From contig OU452206.1 in assembly GCA_911728435.2 (NCBI GenBank), positions 18,612,821 through 18,676,820 on the forward strand: a DNA stretch of 64,000 nucleotides, in the 5' to 3' direction. The position numbers were made by a program, and so were the translations under genes. Below, piece after piece: positions 48,060-59,633 of this stretch; the first letter of the stretch is position 1, and each line of letters starts with the position of its first letter. The stretch comes from Apoderus coryli. Taxonomy: Eukaryota; Arthropoda; Insecta; Coleoptera; Attelabidae. The notes under the pieces are model-generated. The model saw nothing but the letters and a program-made list of their open reading frames with translations, had not been told where the DNA came from and made no database searches.

Positions 48060-48600
48060 ATATTATATACTTCACTTTTTATTTTTAAACTCTCTGCTGA
48101 ATATTTACGTCCCAACAAAATTTTCGCCAAAAAAAAAAAGGAAATTAGTAGTAAAAGTTTATCTGTAATTAAAACTACACTTTTTGAGGTTTTATCAAAC
48201 CTGGAGTATTTCTGGAAAGGCTTGAAATAGTAGTAGTAGTTCTTAGAACTTTTTTCCCAATTCATTTACTACCTGTTCGTTAATTCACCAAGTTTTTTCG
48301 CTAACGGCCGTAACTTTTTTGGGAACGGTATTTTGTCAAACAAATGTATGCCAAAGAACCACCACAATTTTTATTACAGATACACCCCTTAATTTTCTTC
48401 AGTCAAGAGAAAAAGTATAATAATATTGATAATTTTTTACTAAATATAGTCACCAATTAAATTACTTAAATTTAAGTCATGTGTCAAATTTCATCCAATC
48501 ACCTCTGGATTACAGCGATAATACCCTACATGTGGTGTTTTCAGTTTGGTGTTTTTTTTTATTAAAAATTAATGAAACGTCAAACTGCCAACTGGTTTAA
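48060..48600. other. No recognisable gene
   Basis: AT-rich spacer between the Beat exon and the Crypton. Confidence 0.5.
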
Positions 48601-48602
48601 AA

Positions 48603-49706
48603 ATGTCGCGAAGATTTTGTATTGCATCTAACGATGCAATTAATGAATTATATCTAATAATATACCAAAAAATACAATCAAATCAAAAAAATGTATATCG
48701 AAAATATTTCTCGAGTTTTGTGCGACCAGAGAATACGAACTGAATGCTGAAACGAGTTTGCATAATTTGGCTAATATATTGAAAGATTATGCGATAAATA
48801 TGAGAAAAGCTGATGGGACTGAATATAAAGAAGCAACTGTAAAAACAATTTGGAATACTATAAGTAGGCTACTCCAGGAAAAATACTTCAATGCCTTCAA
48901 AATTGTATTCGACCCGTTTACCAGTGTGATATTCAAAAATGCGCGAGATGCAAGAAATGCAAAACGTAAAAGATTACAGCAGGATCCAAACAAACGAAAA
49001 TGCAGTTCATCAAATTTGAGTTCAACTTATTTGGCTAGAATCATTGGATTATGGGATGAATGTACACCAGAAGGTTTACAAAAAAAAATTGCCATATTGT
49101 AGCTGTTGAGTTAGCTTGGCGAGGTGGTGAACCAGCTGATTGCCTTATAGATTATTTCACGATTGAAAAAAATAATGATGGAACGCCAACCAACAGAATT
49201 GAATACAATCCAATATTCATTAAAACATGCCAAGAAGCATCGAAAACTTGTACAAATAGTAAGTGGCTTGTTCCAAATATTGCAAACGAAAGTGCATGCC
49301 CTGTTCGGTTATTCCATAAATTATTGTCCAAAAGGGGGAAAAATATTACTTCCAGTCGCCTATTCTTGAGACCAAATCGTTTCTGGAAATCCGAAAGTGA
49401 CACATGGTTTGACAATATACCGGTAGGCAAGAACACAATTAATATCGTTCGAACAGATCAACTGAAGTTAGCCATTTGGCAAATAAACGAATTCCTGAAC
49501 AGCAATTAATAAAAATAACAGGACATAGCAGCTCTAATTCAATTAAACCGTACTTGAATATTAACCAAGAACGCCAGGGTGAAATAATCAACACCATGCG
49601 AGGAATTTCTTCAACAGTGGAAATTAACAATCCGTCAACTTCAGCAAACTCTTCTTCCAATTTAACATTTACCAATTATACTTTTCACAACTGTAGTTTT
49701 AAATAA
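48603..49706 (+). pseudogene. Crypton-type tyrosine recombinase with three frameshifts
   Basis: Cryptons are DNA transposons that move with a tyrosine recombinase and make no terminal repeats. The N-part starts MSRRFCIASNDAINELYLII. After a shift near 48735 come ETSLHNLANILKDYAINMRK and DGTEYKEATVKTIWNTISRL, the core-binding domain. A shift at an A8 run (49080-49087) leads to HIVAVELAWRGGEPADCL (the first catalytic Arg) and CPVRLFHKLLSKRGKNI. A one-base loss near 49492 precedes EQQLIKITGHSSSNSIKPYL (catalytic His and Tyr block). It ends with SNLTFTNYTFHNCSFK at 49706. This layout matches the DUF3504-like recombinases of animal Cryptons. Inactive, but the catalytic residues are mostly present. 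Confidence 0.8.
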
Positions 49707-49904
49707 AAGTGAATAATATTTGTTTGATTAAAACTAATACATTTTGTATTGAAAATTATTAAACGTCAGATTGACAATCAAATTTTTGATATCTACAAAG
49801 TAAAAAATTATCTTATCGAATACTCCTCGGGCCTTGATAAATACTCAAAATTTTGTCATAGAGGATCCTTCAAGCGAGTTGCTCAAGGATAATAGCCCTC
49901 GGCC

Positions 49905-50290
49905 TGCGGCTACTGATCTAACATTAAAATACAATTACATGTTATCAGCATACAACAGTTCAGGGTAGATACAATATCGTTAACAAAAACATTGAAAATA
50001 AATTGCCCCAAAACCGATCCTTGAGGGACACCAAAAGTAACTTTAATCAGTGACGACTGAAACCCATTAAATTGAATGTACGACTTACGATCAAGTAAAT
50101 ATGATTTAAAAAATTGGATAAGTGAATCTGTTAAACCAAAATGTGACAATTTCCTCAATAAAATACCGTGATCGATCGATCAGAAGCCCTTGAAAAGTCT
50201 CTATAATAAACGACATCAACCTGCCTGCCTCTATCTATATGCTGGGTAAGGAACTGCGTAATCTGAACGAGATTGGTTGTGTTTATCAGT
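49905..50290 (-). pseudogene. Jockey-like LINE RT fragment
   Basis: From 50290 down: TTNLVQITQFLTQHIDRGRQ, VDVVYYRDFSRA (usually TDFSKAFD), shift near 50165, LSHFGLTDSLIQFFKSYLLD and FGVPQGSVLGQFIFNVFVND. It stops before the ADD box, truncated at 49905. Confidence 0.8.
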
Positions 50291-50439
50291 GATTTGTCGT
50301 GTCACATGCAGAAGAATTTTTTCTTGAAATATATTTATGCTGGAGATGAAGCAAATACTCCATGTTGAAAACAATTATAAAGGTGAAAGGGAACCTGGAT
50401 TTAAGTAGATATTTTAAGCTTAAAAACAGAGTGTCGGAT

Positions 50440-50720
50440 TCAGACCGATGAAATCTAAAATTTTTACCAGCCAACATTCGGTGTTTTGACTAAAGAGGAA
50501 TTCGCAGAATTTATTGAGGAAGCACAAGATGGAATCTACTTCCCAATAAAAATTGCTGCTATTTTTGGGTTTTCGGTGCTTGTAGACGAGAAGAAGCCAC
50601 ACTTGATGACATAGAGGACAAAGGAAACTATAAAAAGTCTAAAAATCACACTTCAAGAATGTTTGCAGTCAATCTACAGCTATCCCGAAGGATACATAGA
50701 AGATTCCACAGTTTAGAAAA
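50440..50720 (+). pseudogene. Tyrosine-recombinase-like fragment
   Basis: Broken frames give LTKEEFAEFIEEAQDGIYFP, IKIAAIFGFS and, after a one-base shift near 50575, ACRREEATLDDIEDKGNYKK. A helix followed by GACRREEL is the usual site of the first catalytic Arg in a group of insect recombinase-like proteins. The His and Tyr blocks were not found before the 50720 end. It differs in wording from the Crypton at 48.6 kb. Confidence 0.45.
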
Positions 50721-52340
50721 AAGATATTATGTCCAATAAAATATTAGACATGGAATGTTCTTTAACTCCAAAAGTGTCCTCAACACTCAATCTATCACAT
50801 TTTCTATAAAACTTCTTGTTGCAGTTTTATTCAAATTTAATTTAAGATTTTTGTAAATAAACTTTTTATTTTTTTATTACCTTATACTCTTAGTGTGCCT
50901 TACACGTGCGGAAAGCGGAAAGTATCATTTTGCATACTTGTGAAGAAATACACTATAGGATGAAATGATGAATGAAAAAAGCTGCGCGAGATGAAAAAAA
51001 ATATACAAAAAAAAGAGCATATAACAAAAGAAACAATTTAGTTTGAACGTACCTCCATATATAGTTATATAATATATACCTAAGAATATAAATAGAGTCC
51101 ATGATGTCTAGAATAAGAATCGAGTTAAATTGAGGATTTTGCGAATTCTGGTTGTGCGTCAACCCTTGTAATAGCATAATGGAAACTTTAGTGCTTTTAT
51201 ATAGGGTAAAAATTTATTTTCTATGAAACCATTTATCTGTGGAATGTAGAACTAGTTTAATATAATATGTATTGTGTTGTTTTTTTTGCTGTAGCTAAAG
51301 ATTTATTAGGTATTTTTTTTAAATTATTAGGGTAGTATGTAGGAGCAAGATAAGTATATTTTCTTTAATCTTACGGACGCACCTCATCTCAAATAAGCCT
51401 TCCAAACTCAAAGCTTATTTTAGATTTTCCAAAAGACAAAACATAATTTTTTCTCGGCTTGAAAAAATATTATATTTAATTTGAAAATTTAAATAAATCT
51501 AAAAACCAATTATTTGAAAAACACCACATGAAAGATTCTCCTCTCTTGAAGGTCTCATGCAAAAACTGTACTGGGAATGCTCAGTTGAAGAGGAAGCAAG
51601 TCGCAGAAATGGTTGGGGTACCTCATGTAAACATTTTCAAAATGTGCACAAACCGGACTTCAACCCAACGCAAACCTGGCCCTAGTAATTATTTGGTATT
51701 AACTAGGGAAGAAATTCACGAGCGTTGAAGAAATGAAGGAATAAGTTTCCGCATATTTTTAGGCTCTTTATGAAGATATAAATAAATTAATAATTGATAG
51801 ATCTTAGAAGTATAATTTATTGAAAATTTCTTTTTTTTATTTTCTACTCTTAACAGGTATTAAAAACACCCCCTCGTATAAGTAAGTTGAAGGTGGTAAG
51901 GAAATGGGGCGCAAAATTATAAAAACTCAAACCTTTGTTAGACGTATCGTACGGTATGCACAAAAACAAGCGGCCCTAGACTCAATTGCAATCCTCGAGC
52001 CAATAGTTCAGACTTAAACGGAAATTGTGATCGAATGGAATATATCGATACATTTCTTGCATCTCTATTAGTGACAGAAAGTTGACATTTCTAGCATCCG
52101 CGTCAAATTAAATGTATCCGTTCGAGCAACAATATTGCAGACGGGCTACAATTTCAATAATAATAAAAAAAAGTTCAATGACCCAGTTTTCAATAATAAT
52201 AAGAACAGTTCCATGACCATGTTTTGAACATGCAACCTAACGATGACCAGAGTAAACGTTTACACAATAGAATAACAGGTATGCCATGGTTGGTTTTTTT
52301 AAAATAGTCTTTAAATGCAGACGCCCGGAACGTAGAGGGT
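50721..52340. other. No recognisable gene
   Basis: AT-rich. A small frame near 51580-51640 with KRKQVAEMVGVPHVNIFK looks helix-turn-helix-like but is too short to assign. Confidence 0.45.
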
Positions 52341-52723
52341 GAGGATGGTAAAAAATCAATATTCGAATGCCAAATGTGTCCACATGTGTCAAACTGTGCT
52401 GGAATATGTTTATGGTGAAAATGAATGTTCAAATGAAGTGTGACATCCGCGCATTTCTCATCTTTTCTTGATTGTTGCCAGAATTTGAATGAATTGAATG
52501 GAAAGACTTATAAATAATATGGATTTTCTGCAACAACCGAATTATTTTAGCAAAAATAAAATAAAATAAACTTGGGGAAATTGAGTTTATGTTTAAATAA
52601 GCATCTGCCCGTCTGTCGGGTATAAATAGATTTCGGATTAATTACGCTATTGCGGAAATAATAAGTACGAGGTGTAGGATAGAGATAATTTCACAGACAT
52701 TCTGGCAGCAGAGCATTATAAGT
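52341..52723 (+). repeat. Two-part dispersed repeat (partners at 34441-34497 and 36326-36490)
   Basis: 52341-52400 matches 34441-34497 and 52553-52723 matches 36326-36490, in the same order and direction, but only ~150 bp apart here against ~1.8 kb in the first locus. Probably two copies of one element, one with a large insertion or the other with a deletion. Confidence 0.7.
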
Positions 52724-54229
52724 TATTTAAACGTATGTTAAAGCACATGGCATAATTTATACTGGTTTTGATTGTTAGAAATCCACGCCTAGGCTTTACC
52801 TTGTTTTCGTTGAAGATTACAGTGAATAAGATAGCGTTTTATTATAGTTAATATTGAAAATCATTCCTTTATTGAATCAGAAAGAATTTACAAACTCCAT
52901 AGTCAATCAAAATATGCTGCAAAGTAGTATATTCGAATGTTCAAAATTAGTAGAGTTGCAACTTTTTAATAACTAAATAGACAAAACCAATTCAGATAAA
53001 TTAAAATACTCTCATTTCTCGTTGTGCCGTATTTTCAATCTGTTTTCGACAATAAGGTTAGACCGACTCACACTCTGTCGGTTACTACATGTCTGCAAAA
53101 CGTGTACATCACAATAGGAGATAGTTAACCTTTTTTTACCCATTTCCGTTAGTGCCAAATTCGATGTTCCACTTTTTTCTTTTTTTTTTTGTGTTTGTCG
53201 TTTTATAATTTCTATTTGTCTGATATTTTTTTCCAGTGGAATATTTGTCTCCGATTGGTAGCAGCAGCAGCAGCGAGGACAGTACATTTGGAAAATTAAC
53301 CATTTTGCGCATCAGCGCTACATTTCTCACTGCAATGATTGTAATGAGTCGATGACTGTAAAAAACAATTTTCTAGGGCTGTTGGTGTAAGTTGTAAATA
53401 ATAATTATTAATGTGATACACTGTAAGTTACCAAAGAATTTTTTTATATTAACGTTAATTTAATTATGCAGTACTAGAAATATAGTTTCAAAGCTAATGT
53501 GGTATTCTCATTACTGTGGAATTCCAATGAATTTGGAGTAACACCTCAATTAAATTTCTTCTTGAATCAAATTCCTTATTACGTCAACATTTTTTTGTTC
53601 AAAATCTGGTATACTTTTTGTAAAATTAGGTCAGTATAATATCCACAGTATATAAAAAGTGAATCTAGTAATTATAAATTTTACGATTCTTGTTAGGCTA
53701 ATTAATTTTTCCCTTCCTCAAAAAGTTATAGTTAACTATGATGAAATATGAATTGGAACAGTACCGACCTAATTAAGTGTTTTATGTGTAGGCAAATAAA
53801 ATTAACATATTCCACGTACAGCCTACACAGAAAACTATTTGCAACACGAACGTTCACTTATTCATGGAATGTTGTCATTCATTATTAGGGGTTTACATTT
53901 TTTATTTTTATACTTGGAGGAAACTATTTAAGGGGATCCATCGAAAACAAAAGACATCCTCTTACTCATAGACTATCATTACTATGGTTAGTAGCAAAGT
54001 TTGACATTTTTTGTTTTGAAGACGTGAAAATATATTTGCATGAATTCTACAATAAAACCAATTTAGATTTTGATTTCGAGATGGTCTTTGAACTAATGGG
54101 GTGGTCTTTTTGATTGGTGATATTTTGCAAAAAATGTTTAAGTCACTCTGTATTATTTTTCCAAATAATTATAAAACTTATCATGCCGATCCAGTATTTT
54201 CCATTATTTCAAAAATTTAAAAATGGCGC
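52724..54229. other. No recognisable gene
   Basis: AT-rich spacer with no coding similarity. Confidence 0.5.
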
Positions 54230-55455
54230 TAGGTGGGCCAAAAGAAATCACCCTATTGGAAGATGCTCTCACTTTTGCAAATGGCCGCCAATGTCAAATC
54301 TCTTTTGACATTTGTGGACTAGACAGATGCAGAATTCAAGTGAACAAGCCATGGAGCGATACACTCCCAAAGAACGCGGAATAATCGTGTCTAATTTTTT
54401 TTGCCGATGACCCGGCCGTCTGACACCGACTGCGCAAACACTGCGCCGTTTGGCCCCCAACCTTGAAGAGTATGGGACCACACGACACGTTGGCACGAGT
54501 GGACGGCACCGTTCTGCCGAGAATATCGCCGCTGTTGCCGAGGATGTCGCGTTGTCGCCGGAAACATCGACCAGACGCCGTGCCACGCAATTAGCCATCA
54601 GCCGGACGTCCCTAAGGCGAATTTGGTCAAAGACCTGCGCATGTTCCCGTACAAAGTCCAGTCCGTGCATCAGCTGCTGCCTGCCGACTGCCAAACGCGC
54701 GTAACCTACGCCCAAGCCATCCTCAATCTCGAGAAAGAAGACGATTTTTCGACCGAAATCATAATGAGCGATGAGGCTCATTTCCACCTCAGCGGGTACG
54801 TAAACAAGCAAAACTATCGCTTCTGGGGCATCGAAAATCCACCAGTGATGCACGAGGAGCCATTACACCCGCTCAAAGTGACTGCATGGTGCGCTGTTTT
54901 TTTTTCGAGAATGCCGCTGGCCAAACGACAAACAGTGGACGGTGCGCGCTATAGGGCCATGTTGACCGAGTTTTTTGTGCCGCATTGGACGAATTAGGAC
55001 TGAGGGACATATGGTTCCAAAAGGACGGAGCAACGGCAAACACTGCGCGAGCCACAACCGATATTCTGAAGGCAGCGTTCCCGGGTCGCCTCATCTCTCG
55101 CTTTGGCGATTTGCACTGGCCCACAAGATCGCCCAATTTAAGCGTTCCAGCCTTTTTTTGTGGGGTTATTTAAAGTCCCGTGTTTACGTGAACAAGCCCG
55201 AGACTCTGGGAGCCCTCAAGGACAACATTCAACACGAGTGCGAGAATCGGTCGCACGAGTTCTTGCCGAAGTGATGAAAGATGCCATAAAACAAGCCCGT
55301 AGGCAATCAATTTGGCCGATATAATCTTCTCGACTTGACCAATAAAATTGTAAAGGTTCAAATAAACATAATCAAAAAACAGAATCGAAGTTTTTCATTT
55401 AGAAAAAAAAAGAGAGCCAAACAACATCAGATGACTTCTTTTGGCTCACCTTGTA
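54230..55455 (+). mobile_element. mariner-type element with GTGAGCCAAAAGAA ends, broken transposase
   Basis: The left end AGGTGGGCCAAAAGAAATCA and the right end (inverse: CAAGGTGAGCCAAAAGAAGT) pair as terminal repeats. The transposase starts at ATG 54351 (MERYTPKERGIIVSNFF). Then come SAENIAAVAEDVALSPETST, a shift near 54620, LRMFPYKVQSVHQLLPADCQ, MSDEAHFHLSGYVNKQN (first Asp), DGARYRAMLTEFFVPH, a shift near 54985, IWFQKDGATANTARATTDIL (second Asp), and SPNLSVPAFF, where both the SPDL Asp and the third catalytic Asp are changed. A last shift gives SRVYVNKPETLGALKDNIQH. The body is more GC-rich than its flanks, a sign of a different source or a younger insertion. Confidence 0.85.
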
Positions 55456-55579
55456 TACTTATGCTTTGCAAATTTTCTACCTCCCCGTAGGAGTTACCAG
55501 AGTATTAAAAAAATAGTTTCTAACTGTTAGATTATTTCATAGGGTAGAGGACAAAGAAAACACCAGAACTATTCAAAAA

Positions 55580-55618
55580 TGCGACGTTTCGCAGCTATAT
55601 TGCTGCTTCCTCAGGCAC
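55580..55618 (-). ncRNA. Hammerhead ribozyme motif
   Basis: Minus strand: CTGAGGA, A, stem II GCAGC/GCTGC around AATATA, then GAAACGTC. ACGT is the self-complementary stem III and C the expected cleavage base. Confidence 0.65.
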
Positions 55619-55786
55619 TACAATGAAAATACACAAATTACACAAACTATACCATAAAAATGTAAAACACATCAATAATTTTTTTTTACATTTTTATGGA
55701 TTCTTTTTGTGTTGTAATTTAAACATAGTAATTTTATTTTAGTATACATAATTTTAAGTTTGTGTAATTTGTGTATTTTCATTCTA

Positions 55787-55826
55787 GTGCCTGAGGAAGC
55801 AGCAATATAGCTGCGAAACGTCGCAT
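55787..55826 (+). ncRNA. Hammerhead ribozyme motif
   Basis: Same core as the inverted copy at 55580-55618: CTGAGGA at 55791, GAAACGTC at 55815-55822. GTGC before and GCAT after can pair as a short stem I. Confidence 0.65.
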
Positions 55827-56447
55827 TTTTGAATAGTTCTGGTGTTTTCTTTGTCCTCTATCCTATGAAATAATCTAACAGTTCGTATTTGTGAAGGACA
55901 CTAAAAGCAGAATATAGTTTCTAACTCTGTAAAATGACACCTGCCAAAAGTTTGACCCAACGAGTGTGGTGACCAGTTCATTGCTGACATCCCTAGTGAT
56001 CGATTGTATTATGGTTTTATGAGTCTTTATGGCCAACAGTAAACATGGAAATTTCATTAAATTGTACCGGGTTGGTTTAAAAGTTAGAGTTGAAAATGTA
56101 TGTTGCTGAATACACATTTGAGGCCCAATATCTCCGTAAGGAGGACTTTAGTAATTTATTGTATATTATGTCAAACTATATTTATGGTTATTTTGACCTC
56201 CCATTATATACGCTGTAGGATATATTTTGTTATGAATGGTTTGTAAATATATTATTATTGTGTAAAATGATAGATATATAATAAATTATATGATATACCT
56301 ATACAAGGTGAGCAGCAGAATTTTAACACTTATAGATTATAATTTTTAAGATACTATGTTTCTGAGATACCGGGTGTCAAAGTTTCAGGATTAATTTAAT
56401 TATTTAATTGAATGTTGTTATTAATTTACTATTAGCTAATAAAAAGT

Positions 56448-57088
56448 AGTCTATTCTTAAGTGGAGTTGTATATTTTCAGTGATAAATGAAAGTTGAATC
56501 TCCACATAAATAAATTTCAAATAAAAGAAAACAAACAAAAACTTTCAAAGTCAACTCCACAAAAAACTTTTAATTTTGTTATATAAAGGAAACTAGTTTC
56601 GGCTCAACAAGCCATCATCAGTCCTACAATAAAGATAAAAACGAACGCATAAGAGAAAAAATAAATAAATAAATAAAACGTACAACGGGCAACAAATCTA
56701 TACATAAGTTCATAAGGTAAAAAACTTATCATTCTTACAAAAACATCTGTGTAGAAAAAACACTACACAGATGTTTTTGTAAGAATGGTAAGTTTTTTAC
56801 ATTATGAACTTATGTATAGCTTTGTTGCCCGTTGTACGTTTTATTTATTTATTTTATGTGACCACCCTGAAAAATTACAAACCAGAGTCAATGAAATCAA
56901 GTAAAAAGGAGAAAAAAATCGAATCCAATTGACCACCAACACAAAATAATTTTCTAGAACATAAAATTTGCAAGTTTCTCATTTCGCCCCTGATGATGAA
57001 ACTGGTGTAAATTCCAAAACATGTTTGAACAATGTTTGTAAATTTCTATTAAATTTATTTTTCTGGAGATTCGACTTTCATTTATCAC
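56448..57088. mobile_element. Inverted Penelope-like terminal repeats with central 94-bp-arm hairpin
   Basis: The outer ends carry ATGAAAGTTGAATCTCCA (56486-56505) and the inverse TGGAGATTCGACTTTCAT (57053-57071). In the centre, arms 56661-56754 and 56763-56855 are near-perfect inverted repeats (core ACATCTGTGTAG) around an 8-base loop. A hammerhead motif with intact core lies in the left half and a degenerate one at 56990-57025 in the right. Confidence 0.65.
56587..56625 (-). ncRNA. Hammerhead ribozyme motif, best preserved
   Basis: Minus strand: CTGATGA, T, stem II GGCT/AGCC around TGTTG, GAAAC, then palindrome ACTAGT followed by T. AGGA before the core pairs with TCCT after it as stem I. 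All conserved core bases are present and the predicted cleavage base (T after GU) is permitted. Confidence 0.7.
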
Positions 57089-57689
57089 AACAGTACTGTT
57101 CTCGAAAAAGATGCAAGAAACTAAAACCAAAAATAGTTCTATAGCCTCAAAATTCAGTACGAACCTTAAAAATGTACAACCCTGTAAGTTTTAAAAAATT
57201 CTCAATATTCTCAGATTATGAGTTTTTGACGTGTAAATTGTAATCCATTATTCCAAACACTTGGGGAAAACTGACAAACACCAAAAAATCCTGAAACTTA
57301 AAAGTTATATTCTATAAGTCCTGCTACAAAAACCTGACACCCTGTATGTTAATAGTGATTAAATTTAATTAAATATTTTTATTTTAAGTCTCTGCTCTAT
57401 ACTCTAATAACAATTATTGTCTAAGGTAAATAAATATAATTTTTTAAAAATGCTGTGAAATTTCATTTATTTATAATTTTTGACCTTTTCATCTGAATAA
57501 AATATATTATGGTGTTTTTTTTTTTTTTTTGATATCTTTCTTGGGGGGATAATTCTTCGTTCGATTTGAGTTTGTCCTAACTTTTTACCAGTTTTATTAT
57601 TTAATACAACAGACTTTGTTTCGTTAACAATATTAATTTTATTATCTGATACCAACGATTGAATCAATTTCTGTTCCTCAAATAGGTTT

Positions 57690-58037
57690 TTAATGATCTG
57701 ATTTATTTATTTACTTTTTTTTTCTGATTTTTGATTTTTTGTTTTGATTATTATTGTTATTATGTGTTATTATTTTTATAATATTGTTATATTATATATA
57801 TAGTTTATTTTTCTGTTAAATGTGATAGGGAGATACAAGAATGATATATTACTTATACATGTTGTCTTTTTTTTATTATTATTTTATAAAATATAAGTTA
57901 ACTACTTATGTTTTTCTTTCTCTGGCCTAGGTTTTGAAATCAGTCTTACTGCCATCTAGACCATTTTGTAGTAAAAATTAAGTACGGTATTGTAATTTAT
58001 TTTTTGAACTGCAAATAAACTTATTATTATTATTAAT
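57690..58037 (+). mobile_element. LINE 3' UTR-like tail with (ATT)n
   Basis: T-rich segment ending GAACTGCAAATAAACTTATT and ATT repeats at 58019-58037, as in other LINE ends here. No coding part. Confidence 0.45.
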
Positions 58038-58149
58038 GTGCGCTATGCGCCGTTTAATTTTATCAAACTCTATTACCAAATCCGCTTCACGTAGTCTTGC
58101 AGTTAAATATTCTTCTTGCCATTGGCTTATAGTTTTTCTGTAAATATTC

Positions 58150-58410
58150 ATTAAATTAAGTTCATATTCACATTAATCAATTTTACTAAGCAAATTACCG
58201 TTGAACTTATTGATAATCTACGTGAAGAATATAGAAATTTACAAGATAAATTAAATGCTGACTTAGAGAAAATTAATGAAAACATTTTCGAGAAGAATGA
58301 GCGTATTTTACAATTGGGATTTAAAACGCAGTCGATGCTGAGTGGGAGTAGTGAAACTGACGAAAAAAAAACCTGAAGAAGACAAAAATTGTTTGTCGAA
58401 ACGTCGTAAA
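58150..58410 (+). mobile_element. Penelope-like fragment: short coiled-coil frame followed by hammerhead
   Basis: A frame open from about 58150 to TGA at 58374-58376 reads VELIDNLREEYRNLQDKL, then ADLEKINENIFEKNERILQ, strongly helical and charged like a coiled coil. It runs straight into the hammerhead core. It may be part of a Penelope-type ORF, but no RT or GIY-YIG motif confirms it. Confidence 0.4.
58371..58408 (+). ncRNA. Hammerhead ribozyme motif (core intact)
   Basis: CTGAAGA (58373-58379), A, stem II GACAAA/TTTGTC around AATTG, then GAAACGTC (58398-58405). Stem III would be the palindrome ACGT. Stem I is weak (two pairs). Confidence 0.65.
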
Positions 58411-58976
58411 GAAAAAAAAAACAAAATTGACATGAAATGAAAGTTTTTTATCTCACTATTGTTTGTTAATGCGAACCCAAAAACCCAAGAAAGATATCCA
58501 AAAAATTATAAATTTATGGTTCAAGAAAATTAAGAGGAAAAAAAATTAAGTATTTACCTAACCTTATTTTGTAAAGACTGACTGATGTAGCAAGGAAATA
58601 TCCACAAGCGATTGCAGTTCGAGCTTGGATGTCAATGTGGTAACGTCTCCAGAAAAGGAGACACGGGATTACAATAAATTACCTACTTAGGTCTAATCTA
58701 TCCATCAAAAACATTTTGACAAAGAAGTTATTGCATCAGACAGAGAGGTAAACAACCCTAAAAGTGACTGCTGGTAATGAAAATTTATAGCTATCATCAA
58801 GTAGGGTTCCAAGTTTTTTATTTTAAAATTTTTACAAGCTATTTTGGTATCTCAAATAGAGAATAATTTGCACATATGATGTGTCGCTTTGCTTAAAATT
58901 AAATATTTCATGAAACAATATTTCCAAAGGTGTTTTCAACCAACCTAAAGATTCATTGATATGTGCAGGTTCTTTA
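58411..58976. other. No recognisable gene
   Basis: AT-rich spacer. Confidence 0.5.
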
Positions 58977-59560
58977 ATAATAATAAGCATTTATTCAGGT
59001 TAAACCCACTTACAGCAAAATCAATAAATACATTTTCGAATTAATTGAAATGAGATACATATCAAATCAAGAGGAAAAAACAAAAAAAAAAACAACCAAA
59101 TAAATACGTTACAAAACAAATCAATAAAAAAACTGATTAAATATTTCGGAAAAACAATTAACTCACTCTGTCCAAGTATACTTTAAATTCTTAAAATAAA
59201 TAAACACTATTGACATTAAATACTACAAAAATAAATGCAATCAATATCAGTTCAATATTAAATAATAATTACTATCCATTAAATAAACTATCAGTAATAG
59301 CTGACAAAGTTGAGCCACGAATATTAAAATCACGACAACACCGATTGAAAATGTCACACATATAGTAAACAGGACTTTGTAACAAAATATTAATCCTGGC
59401 TGGGCCCACAGTGAACGGCACGAGATGTCGAGCAATAATTTGTATAAAAACTTGACTGCGTGAATGTTTCTTCTGGTCAAGAGAGAAGGCTCATTAAAAC
59501 GCAAGAGCAAAGACGCATGATCTACTCCCCCATAGAATCTCATAGAATCCCATAGAATCT
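58977..59560 (-). pseudogene. LINE 3' end: ORF C-terminus, 3' UTR and tail
   Basis: The minus frame has HASLLLRFNEPSLLTRRNIH, AVKFLYKLLLD, then after a shift CDIFNRCCRDFNIRGSTLSA, the usual LINE tail block. The 3' UTR ends at 58977 in CTGAATAAATGCTTATTATT. The hydrophobic look of the longer frame is due to the shift. A short CATAGAATCT-type tandem lies at 59529-59580. Confidence 0.65.
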
Positions 59561-59633
59561 CATAGATCATCATAGATCTACCCATAGAACTGCGGATCGT
59601 GTAGTTAATCTCAATCTGACTTTGCTTGGACAC

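Larger units (their letters stand above)
55513..55926. mobile_element. Inverted pair of hammerhead-bearing Penelope-like terminal repeats
   Basis: Arms 55524-55648 and 55758-55881 are inverted copies of about 125 bp, each holding a hammerhead motif pointing outward, around a ~110-bp AT-rich centre. ATAGTTTCTAACT occurs at 55513-55525 and again at 55914-55926, a possible 13-bp target duplication, so the pair may have inserted as a unit. Confidence 0.65.
56300..57350. mobile_element. Mariner-type non-autonomous element interrupted by a Penelope-like insertion
   Basis: TACAAGGTGAGCAGCAG at about 56304 and the inverse of TACAGGGTGTCAGG at 57325-57347 are ends. Inner segments also pair: CTTATAGATTATAATTTTTA against the inverse of the 57290-57320 stretch. 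The middle, 56448-57088, is Penelope-like sequence. Confidence 0.5.

Noticed and set aside
51528..51728. 66-codon frame with a helix-turn-helix look
   Set aside because: Too short, no flanking transposase or repeat ends; left unassigned.
59247..59633. 128-codon minus frame with membrane-like segments
   Set aside because: Its first half matches the LINE C-terminal block, and the hydrophobic part appears only because of a frameshift; the other frame gives the usual LINE tail.
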